9,198 nt of DNA from an uncultured Oscillochloris sp. (GTDB lineage: Bacteria > Chloroflexota > Chloroflexia > Chloroflexales > Chloroflexaceae), in assembly GCA_903877945.1 (NCBI GenBank), contig CAIRFY010000409.1, forward strand, positions 1 through 9,198, read 5' to 3'. A model generated the notes under the pieces. It made no database searches and was not told the origin of the DNA. It was given only the letters and a program-made list of their open reading frames with translations. Both the position numbers and the translations under genes were made by a program. Below, piece by piece: positions 1 through 5,090 of the stretch. Positions within the stretch are counted from its first letter, which is position 1. The number at the start of each line of letters is the position of its first letter.

Positions 1-54
1 CACCGCGTCATCGTTTCGTCGCTGAATTGTCAATCTGGATTGAAACATGCCTAA
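1..54. repeat. Partial copy of the GGCATGTTTCAAA palindromic element
   Basis: This stretch matches 2307-2360 base for base at 50 of 54 positions, including the terminal ATTGAAACATGCC. It is therefore the right arm of the same palindromic element that is complete at 2226-2360, with its left arm lying outside the window. No protein is encoded in it. It looks like a non-autonomous, MITE-like dispersed repeat; a transposase source is not visible here. Confidence 0.8.
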
Positions 55-60
55 CCGTTC

Positions 61-219
61 GTAGTGCGGGCTTCCAGCCTGCTATAGCAATCCTCTTGGG
101 GTTGTTGTGTGGAGTCAAGGCTTTAGCCGGATAAGGCCGCCTAAAGGCTCGACTCCTTTTCATAACCAATTTAGGATTGCTATAGGTACTCCTCCTAACC
201 GCCTGGAAGGCGGTGCTAC
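61..219. repeat. Imperfect palindromic element with 13-bp perfect inner inverted repeats
   Basis: The inner pair CTATAGCAATCCT (82-94) and AGGATTGCTATAG (173-185) is a perfect inverted repeat. The pairing continues imperfectly on both sides. Inside, GGAGTCAAGGCTTTAGCCGG (111-130) faces GCCGCCTAAAGGCTCGACTCC (136-156). Outside, GTAG..GCTTCCAGCC (61-79) faces the GCCTGGAAGGCGGTGCTAC arm ending at 219. The whole can fold as a long cruciform or hairpin. It lies just downstream of the minus-strand glycoside hydrolase gene and might stabilise or end that transcript, although there is no T tract. Confidence 0.7.
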
Positions 220-250
220 TTGGGCAGATGCGGCGCGTCCTGTTGCGGAA

Positions 251-278
251 AATCTGCAATCTAAAATCTGCAATCTAA
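251..278. repeat. Two tandem copies of a 14-base unit
   Basis: AATCTGCAATCTAA occurs twice in succession (251-264 and 265-278). The hydrolase reading frame runs through one copy and stops at the TAG formed in the other. The last residues of the protein (ILDCRF) are therefore encoded by this AT-rich repeat rather than by GC-rich sequence like the rest of the gene. Confidence 0.85.
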
Positions 279-1964
279 AATTTTCTCGAAGGCCGCCGCG
301 CCGCTCGCCGTAATGGCGATCAGCAGCGCCAGCGGCCCGTAGTCCCAGAACCAGCCCCAGGGTCGCGCCCGATCTATCGTAAATACGTCAGGGGCCGCTG
401 CGCTGCGTAGTTCTAACCTATGGTCGCCCTCGGGTAGCCACGCCGAGCGCAGGGTCAGATGCCCGTCGCTGCTATCGCTGGCCAGGGCCACCGGCTGCCC
501 GTCAATATGTACCTCCGTTGATCCACCCAAGCCGCCCGCCAGGCTGATCCGCGCCCCGCTGAAGCGCACCCGCCAGCCACCGTCGATCTGTTCCACCGCC
601 TGGCTCTGCCAGCTATGGGTGCCGACCCCGGCGGTGGCCGGGCGGGCCAGGTACGTCTGGAGGGCGCGGTACGAGTCGAGGGGCTGCCAGTCGCGGCTCA
701 CCAGAGCGAAGTAGGGCGTTGGGTCGTCCGGGTTGGGATCGGCGTAACCGCCGTAGCGCAGCATCCACACGTTCATGGCCCCCATCCACGGCCACTCCTG
801 GCGCGCCCGCTCGATCTGGCTTACGAGGTAGTCGCCCTTCTGCTGCTCGGAGACTGGCTGGCCCCAGGTGCTGCGCCGCTCGGGCGGGATGCTCGCTGGC
901 GCGCTGTTCCAGCCAAACTCAGTTACCCACACCGGCTTGCCCGCATCGCCGTTGCGCTCCATCACCTCGCGCAGCAACACCACCCGGCTCACGTCGCTGC
1001 GCGTGTCGATTGGCTGGTTCCAACTCCAGTTGCTGCGCCCGCGCACAAAGACATAGCGGTGCTCGCTGGGCGACTGGCCCAGACCGTAGCTCTGGGCGGC
1101 CATGATGTCGAAGGAATCCGCCCCGCCAGCCTTGTAAACCCGGTCGAGGTACTCCAGCTCGGTCATCGGCGCACGCCAGTCGAGGCCGTCGGTGGGGGCC
1201 AGACCAGGGAAGAGAATGACGGCCTGGGGGTTGGCCGCACGGGCGGCGGCGGCCCCGGCGCGCAGCAGGGTCACAAACTGCTCGGGGTTTGGCGGCTGCC
1301 AGTTCCACTCGCCCATCAGGTTCGGCTCGTTCCAGATCTGGAAGAAGCGCACCCGCTGATGGGCGGGCGCATCGTCCACACCGTCGCCATCGTAGCGTTC
1401 CACCAGCGCCCGCACGAAGTTGGCGAAGTCGGCGTAGTCATCGGGCGGGCCGGTCGAGTTGCCATCAAGCGTAAGACCAGCCTGAAACTCGGGCGAAGCC
1501 AGCGCCCGCTGGCGCGACCAGTCCGGCGGGCGCTCCAGGCGCAGGATCAGTTCGATGCCGGCGGCGTTGGCGGCGGCCACGATCCGGTCGTACTTGGCCC
1601 AGGCCGAGACAGCGCCCAGCGTCGCCAGGTTGCGCCGATCCTCAAAGTCGCCCCTAGCGTGGATCTCGATGTCCTCCCAGGGAGCCTGCATACGGGCGTA
1701 GCGCGCCCCAAGCTGGCGGGCCAGGGCGAAGCTGCGATCCACCGCAGCGGGGTCAGGTTCAAACGGGAGGTTGTAGAGGTTGACGCCCACAGCGGGGCCG
1801 TCGGTGAAGGGGATAGGTTCCGCGCCAGCGCGGTAGGTAACACCGCGATTGGCCGCGTTATCAAGCCAGACCGTTGCCGCCAACGCGGCGAGCAAGGCGA
1901 AGAGCAGGGCAACAGTCAGCGCTGCGCCCGCCGGTGGGTGACGAAATGCGGGCGGAGCGTTCAT
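261..1964 (-). CDS. Membrane-anchored clan-A glycoside hydrolase-like protein
   Basis: This 567-residue protein is a probable sugar-cleaving (beta/alpha)8-barrel enzyme of the GH-A clan (GH5/GH39-like). It starts with an N-terminal membrane segment (about residues 14-34), so the barrel should lie outside the membrane. The barrel follows from about residue 50 to 440. The acid/base glutamate is E213 in IWNEPN and the nucleophile is E349 in WVTEFGW, the two-glutamate arrangement of retaining GH-A enzymes. A beta-rich region with a GLGGSTEVHIDGQPV stretch follows, then a second hydrophobic segment (about 542-559). The ATG at 1964 is chosen because a perfect promoter lies just upstream; the longer start at 2006 would overlap its -35 box. 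The final residues ILDCRF come from a 14-base repeat, so the original C-terminus may have been replaced. The substrate cannot be told from sequence. The fold call is firm, the family assignment less so. Confidence 0.75.
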   Translation of the reverse strand: MNAPPAFRHPPAGAALTVALLFALLAALAATVWLDNAANRGVTYRAGAEPIPFTDGPAVGVNLYNLPFEPDPAAVDRSFALARQLGARYARMQAPWEDIEIHARGDFEDRRNLATLGAVSAWAKYDRIVAAANAAGIELILRLERPPDWSRQRALASPEFQAGLTLDGNSTGPPDDYADFANFVRALVERYDGDGVDDAPAHQRVRFFQIWNEPNLMGEWNWQPPNPEQFVTLLRAGAAAARAANPQAVILFPGLAPTDGLDWRAPMTELEYLDRVYKAGGADSFDIMAAQSYGLGQSPSEHRYVFVRGRSNWSWNQPIDTRSDVSRVVLLREVMERNGDAGKPVWVTEFGWNSAPASIPPERRSTWGQPVSEQQKGDYLVSQIERARQEWPWMGAMNVWMLRYGGYADPNPDDPTPYFALVSRDWQPLDSYRALQTYLARPATAGVGTHSWQSQAVEQIDGGWRVRFSGARISLAGGLGGSTEVHIDGQPVALASDSSDGHLTLRSAWLPEGDHRLELRSAAAPDVFTIDRARPWGWFWDYGPLALLIAITASGAAAFEKILDCRF

Positions 1965-1973
1965 TCGTGGCCG

Positions 1974-2002
1974 AGTATAGCCCCGGCATGGGCGGCTGTC
2001 AA
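1974..2002 (-). promoter_or_regulatory. Consensus sigma-70-type promoter of the hydrolase gene
   Basis: On the minus strand, TTGACA (2002-1997) is followed after exactly 17 bases by TATACT (1979-1974). Only nine bases separate the -10 box from the ATG at 1964, so the start point expected about seven bases downstream gives a leader of roughly one to four bases. That predicts a leaderless or near-leaderless mRNA. No Shine-Dalgarno motif is present. The identical hexamers and spacing recur before the tRNA gene. Confidence 0.8.
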
Positions 2003-2019
2003 CCATTGCCGATGGGGTG

Positions 2020-2189
2020 CCAGGGCGTGTGCAAAGTCACCCTCCGACCCTCACCCCCTGCCCCTCTCCCTCACGGGGAGAAGGGAGATTTCGCAGCAGG
2101 ATGCCTCCGACTCCCCCTCTCCCGTTCAGGGAGAGGGGGCTGGGGGGTGAGGGCTGTCCGGCGATCACACGACTTTGCCCATGCCCTGG
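2020..2189. repeat. MITE-like palindromic element carrying CCCTCACCCCCTG modules
   Basis: The outer ends CCAGGGCGTGTGCAAAGTC (2020-2038) and GACTTTGCCCATGCCCTGG (2171-2189) are near-perfect inverted repeats. Inside sit inverted GC-rich modules: CCCTCACCCCCTGCCCCTC from 2048, and the inverse GAGGGGGCTGGGGGGTGAGGG ending at 2153. The right module also contains a perfect hairpin, CCCCTCTCCC-GTTCA-GGGAGAGGGG (2114-2138). There is no open frame of substance. The element lies about 18 bases upstream of the hydrolase -35 box. A third copy of the module begins at 9168. It resembles REP/MITE elements spread through intergenic DNA. Confidence 0.8.
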
Positions 2190-2225
2190 ATGGGGCGCGG
2201 TCATCAGCAACTCCTCACCGTGTCT

Positions 2226-2360
2226 TAGGCATGTTTCAAAATGGGCACATTCAGCGTGACAATTCAGCGATGAGGCGATGAGGCGATGAGGCGATACGGA
2301 GCGCCTCACCGCGTCATCGTTTCGTCGCTGAATTGTCACGCTGGTTTGAAACATGCCTTA
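2226..2360. repeat. Complete palindromic MITE-like element
   Basis: The terminal inverted repeats GGCATGTTTCAAA (2228-2240) and TTTGAAACATGCC (2345-2357) enclose a perfect 19-bp stem, CAGCGTGACAATTCAGCGA (2252-2270) with its complement at 2325-2343. The left arm carries an extra ten or so bases (2241-2251) and a homogenised octamer array; the right arm carries degenerate versions of the same octamer. It has no coding capacity. A second copy of the right arm is at 1-54. It lies between the divergently transcribed hydrolase and oxidoreductase genes. Confidence 0.85.
2270..2293. repeat. Three tandem ATGAGGCG octamers
   Basis: ATGAGGCG occurs three times head to tail within the left arm of the palindromic element. 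The opposite arm (2303-2325) shows only diverged forms of the unit. The identical copies on one side therefore look like recent slipped-strand expansion. The array is far too short for CRISPR and has no spacers. Confidence 0.9.
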
Positions 2361-2543
2361 CGGCACACATGCGTCTATCAAAAATTGCTTAAAATGTGTC
2401 TTGCGACACTTGCGGCGGCACGTCAAAGTCTGTACCCTATGTATAGTACCCACTATCATGGATAAATCTCGCGTGTCCCGTGCAGATTGTCGGCGTTCGG
2501 CCCATTCTCGCCTGCACTCTGCACTATATTTTAGGAGGAAGCT
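2361..2543 (+). promoter_or_regulatory. Upstream region and ribosome-binding site of the oxidoreductase gene
   Basis: A strong Shine-Dalgarno AGGAGG (2533-2538) sits five bases before the ATG at 2544 and fixes that start. Further up are a direct repeat GTACCC (2432-2437 and 2446-2451, 14-base period) around a TATAGT that could be a -10 box (2442-2447), and a small palindrome GTGTC-TTGC-GACAC (2396-2409). No convincing -35 box accompanies the TATAGT, so the promoter is uncertain. The ribosome-binding site is certain; the repeats as operators are only a suggestion. Confidence 0.55.
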
Positions 2544-4010
2544 ATGCAGTCCGTCACATTGCCAATGATCATCCAGGGCGGCATGGGCGCTGGAGTTTCT
2601 GATTGGCGTTTGGCCAATGCGGTTTCGCGCACAGGCCAACTGGGTGTTGTCTCTGGCACTGCCCTCGATACCATTCTTGTTCGGCGTCTCCAAAATGGCG
2701 ATGTCGGCGGTCATATACGGCGGGCGTTGGCGCAGTTCCCCATCCCTGCGGCGTCAGCCTTTGCCCTCGCGCACTACTTCATTGAAGGTGGTCGGCAGTC
2801 CGGGGTAGCCTACACCCTCCTGCCGCTCTACAAGGCCGAAATGAGCGTCGAGCGCCAGCAACTGCTGATGCTCTCCGCCTTCGTCGAGGTCTATCTGGCC
2901 AAGGAGGGCCACAGCGGCCTGGTTGGGATGAACCTGCTCACCAAGATCCAGCAGCCGAATCTGGCCACGCTCTACGGGGCCATGCTCGCCGGGGTGGACG
3001 CGGTGCTGATGGGTGCCGGTATCCCGCGTGAGTTCCCGGTGGCCATTGACGCTCTGTCCGAGCATCGGGTCGCTACCAGCGCCTTCGATGTTGAAGACAT
3101 GCCTGCGGGCGAGACGGCCCATATCACTTTTGATCCCGCTGTTCACTGGCAGGCGCTGCCGCCCGCCCTGCACCGCCCCCTGTTCCTCCCGATCATCGCC
3201 AGCAACTCGCTGGCCACCGTCATGGCCCGCAAGGCCGGTGGTCGCGTCGATGGTTTCATCATTGAGGGGCCGACCGCTGGCGGGCACAACGCGCCGCCGC
3301 GTGGCCAGACCCAGTTTAACGAGCGCGGCGAGCCGATCTACGGCCCGCGTGATGAGGTTGACCTGGCGAAAATGCGCGAACTGGGCCTGCCTTTCTGGCT
3401 CGCCGGGGGCAAGGGCAGCCCCGAGGGTCTACGCCACGCGCTCGCTGAAGGCGCATCCGGCATTCAGGTCGGCACGCTCTTCGCCTATTGCGAGGAGTCC
3501 GGCCACGCCGCGAACCTCAAGGCGTCCATCCTCTCAGCCGTCGCTCGCAATGCGGTCGATGTCTTCACCGACCCACGCGCCTCGCCCACCGGGTTCCCCT
3601 TCAAGGTGGTGAACTGGGCCGAGAACCCCGCCGACTGGGAGCACCGCGAGCGCATCTGCGACCTGGGCTATCTGCGCAGCGCCTACCGCCGTCCCGATGG
3701 GAAGATCCATTTCCGCTGCGCCTCCGATTCGATCGACACCTACGTCGCCAAGGGCGGAAAGGTTGAGGAGACCGAGGGCCGCAAGTGCCTCTGTAACGCC
3801 CTGATGTCCAACATTGGCCTTGAGCAACTGCGCGATAACGGCAAGGTTGAGCCGCCGCTGATTACCAGCGGTGACGACCTGAAGCTGATGGGAGCCTTCC
3901 TCGATGGCCGTCGTAGCTACAGCGCCGCCGATGTGGTCGCCTACCTCCTCGATAGCGATGAGCAGGGTGCGCAGGTGGCCTACACGGCTTCCGCTCAGGA
4001 AGTGCTATAA
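2544..4010 (+). CDS. FMN-dependent nitronate monooxygenase / FabK-PfaD superfamily oxidoreductase
   Basis: This 488-residue protein belongs to the 2-nitropropane dioxygenase superfamily of FMN-binding TIM barrels. That superfamily includes nitronate monooxygenases, the enoyl-ACP reductase FabK and the PfaD enoyl reductase of polyunsaturated fatty-acid synthases. It opens with the flavin-site motif IIQGGMGAG (residues 9-17). The superfamily histidine is in TAGGH (244-248), and phosphate-binding glycines appear in LAGGKG (286-291) and IQVGT (307-311). It is much longer than FabK (about 320 residues) and closer to PfaD-like forms. The extra length includes a C-terminal part with Cys residues (C372, C392, C415, C417) of unknown role. 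The ATG at 2544 has an ideal AGGAGG. The gene precedes accDA on the same strand, so a lipid role is plausible, but detoxification of alkyl nitronates cannot be excluded. Confidence 0.85.
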   Translation: MQSVTLPMIIQGGMGAGVSDWRLANAVSRTGQLGVVSGTALDTILVRRLQNGDVGGHIRRALAQFPIPAASAFALAHYFIEGGRQSGVAYTLLPLYKAEMSVERQQLLMLSAFVEVYLAKEGHSGLVGMNLLTKIQQPNLATLYGAMLAGVDAVLMGAGIPREFPVAIDALSEHRVATSAFDVEDMPAGETAHITFDPAVHWQALPPALHRPLFLPIIASNSLATVMARKAGGRVDGFIIEGPTAGGHNAPPRGQTQFNERGEPIYGPRDEVDLAKMRELGLPFWLAGGKGSPEGLRHALAEGASGIQVGTLFAYCEESGHAANLKASILSAVARNAVDVFTDPRASPTGFPFKVVNWAENPADWEHRERICDLGYLRSAYRRPDGKIHFRCASDSIDTYVAKGGKVEETEGRKCLCNALMSNIGLEQLRDNGKVEPPLITSGDDLKLMGAFLDGRRSYSAADVVAYLLDSDEQGAQVAYTASAQEVL

Positions 4011-4011
4011 T
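4003..4011 (+). promoter_or_regulatory. Extended -10 promoter for the accDA genes
   Basis: TGCTATAAT is a perfect extended -10 box (TGnTATAAT). It overlaps the last codons and TAA stop of the upstream oxidoreductase gene. No good -35 box sits 16-18 bases upstream, as is usual for extended -10 promoters. Initiation near 4017-4019 would leave about 26-28 bases before the leader-peptide ATG at 4045. It would allow accDA transcription independent of the upstream gene. Confidence 0.6.
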
Positions 4012-4044
4012 GGTGTACGCCTATTCTTCGTGACAGGAACAACA

Positions 4045-4107
4045 ATGTCGCCCCACCCAATATCAGCGCAGCGGGCGGCACGTCGCAGAAAGAGAAAGCT
4101 TGGGTGA
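4045..4107 (+). CDS. Putative basic leader peptide coupled to accD
   Basis: This 20-codon frame encodes MSPHPISAQRAARRRKRKLG. It has its own Shine-Dalgarno AGGAA (4035-4039) five bases before the ATG. Its TGA stop (4105-4107) overlaps the accD GTG start (4104-4106) as GTGA, a classic layout for translational coupling. The accD start itself has only a weak purine tract, which fits dependence on the upstream ribosome. Seven of the last eleven residues are Arg or Lys, so charged-tRNA supply or nascent-chain stalling could affect accD translation (inference). It is not the N-terminus of AccD, because it is in another frame. It could also be a chance frame; length and signals cannot settle this alone. 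Confidence 0.5.
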   Translation: MSPHPISAQRAARRRKRKLG

Positions 4108-5018
4108 AAGAGTTTTTCCGACGCAGAAAGACGAGCTTCACCACGGGCGGTCAGCCTGAGGGCAACCCTGTCCCCGACGACATGTGGGTCAAATGTAACG
4201 CATGTCGAGAGCTTGTCTACAAGAAAGAACTGACGGACAACCTAAAAGTTTGTCCCAAGTGTGGCCACCACATGCGGATGAGCGCCCGCGAGTGGATCGA
4301 CCTGCTTGACGGCGGTTCTTTCAGCGAGATGGACGCACATTTGCTGCCGACCGACCCGCTCGGCTTCGTCTCGCTCGGCGAGAGCTACGCCGAGAAACTG
4401 GTGAAGTCTCAGCAGCGCACGGGCATGCCCGACGCCCTGCTCTCCGGGGTGGGCATGATCTGTGGCGGGCGCTTGGCCCTGACCGTGGGCGACTTCGCCT
4501 TTATGGGTTCGTCGATGGGCAGCGTCTACGGCGAGAAGCTGTCACGCGCCGCCGAACGCGCCGCCGACATGGGCATTCCCCTGCTGACGATCAACACGTC
4601 GGGCGGGGCTCGCCAACAAGAGGGCGTCATCGCCCTGATGCAGATGGCCAAGGTGACGATGGCCCTGACCCGGTTGGCCGACGTCGGGCAGCCACATATC
4701 GCCCTGATGATCGATCCATGCTACGGCGGCGTCACTGCCTCGTATCCCTCGGTGGCCGACGTAATCATCGCCGAGCCAGGGGCCAACATTGGCTTCGCGG
4801 GCAAGCGCCTGATCGAGCAGATCATGCGCCAAAAGCTACCCGCCGGGTTCCAGACCGCTGAATTTATGCTGGAACACGGCATGATCGACATGGTCGTGGA
4901 GCGCAACCAGCTTCGCGACACCATCGGTCGCCTGATCCGGCTCTACGGTGCGCGGCGCCGTCCGGTTACGCGGCGCGATCCGGTCGAGGAGCTGATCGGC
5001 GCGATCCCCTATATGTAA
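4104..5018 (+). CDS. accD: Acetyl-CoA carboxylase carboxyltransferase subunit beta
   Basis: AccD pairs with AccA in the cytoplasm to move the carboxyl group from carboxybiotin to acetyl-CoA, giving malonyl-CoA for fatty-acid synthesis. The 304-residue length is normal. A four-cysteine zinc ribbon is present (C31, C34, C50, C53), followed by the crotonase-fold carboxyltransferase domain. The core motifs match the family: GSSMGSVYGEK (135-145), NTSGGARQQEG (164-174), YGGVTAS (207-213) and KLPAGFQTAEF (244-254). The GTG at 4104 gives an N-terminus (MKEFFRRRK) like other AccD proteins and there is no in-frame ATG before it. It overlaps the stop of a 20-codon leader frame. AccA follows 72 bases later in the same reading frame, with one TAA and a long hairpin between. 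Confidence 0.96.
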   Translation: MKEFFRRRKTSFTTGGQPEGNPVPDDMWVKCNACRELVYKKELTDNLKVCPKCGHHMRMSAREWIDLLDGGSFSEMDAHLLPTDPLGFVSLGESYAEKLVKSQQRTGMPDALLSGVGMICGGRLALTVGDFAFMGSSMGSVYGEKLSRAAERAADMGIPLLTINTSGGARQQEGVIALMQMAKVTMALTRLADVGQPHIALMIDPCYGGVTASYPSVADVIIAEPGANIGFAGKRLIEQIMRQKLPAGFQTAEFMLEHGMIDMVVERNQLRDTIGRLIRLYGARRRPVTRRDPVEELIGAIPYM

Positions 5019-5078
5019 GGGCACAATCAGCGCGGCGCTGCTGCATCCTTACGGCAGCAGCGCCGCGCTGCTGTGCCC
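5019..5078 (+). promoter_or_regulatory. Long intergenic hairpin between accD and accA
   Basis: Beginning directly after the accD TAA, a perfect 17-bp stem (5028-5044 with 5054-5070, CAGCGCGGCGCTGCTGC and its complement) encloses a 9-base loop. After a small internal bulge it is extended by seven more pairs, GGGCACA (5019-5025) with TGTGCCC (5072-5078). No T tract follows, so it is not a standard intrinsic terminator. It ends 12 bases before the accA ATG. It could block or pace ribosomes, protect mRNA ends, or be a processing site setting the AccD:AccA ratio. Confidence 0.85.
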
Positions 5079-5090
5079 CAACGGAAAATA

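Noticed and set aside
1965..2006. Longer hydrolase start at 2006
   Set aside because: The start codon and next codons overlap the TTGACA -35 box of a consensus promoter; the ATG at 1964 also puts the membrane segment at a normal distance from the N-terminus.
615..2150. Long 511-codon plus-strand open frame opposite the hydrolase gene
   Set aside because: It is fully antisense to a well-supported GH-A protein, has no recognisable domain and shows the Val/Arg/Gly/His-rich composition typical of a GC-rich shadow frame.
2270..2293. CRISPR-like short repeats
   Set aside because: Only three contiguous octamers without spacers, inside a palindromic element.
2525..2530. TATATT as a -10 box just before the oxidoreductase gene
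   Set aside because: A start seven bases downstream would fall inside the Shine-Dalgarno, and no -35 box lies at the right distance.
5019..5078. Hairpin as an intrinsic terminator after accD
   Set aside because: No T run follows the stem, and accA begins 12 bases later, so full termination here makes little sense.
5073..5090. GTG at 5073 as the accA start
   Set aside because: It lies in the closing stem of the intergenic hairpin and adds six residues without family similarity; the ATG at 5091 is better placed.
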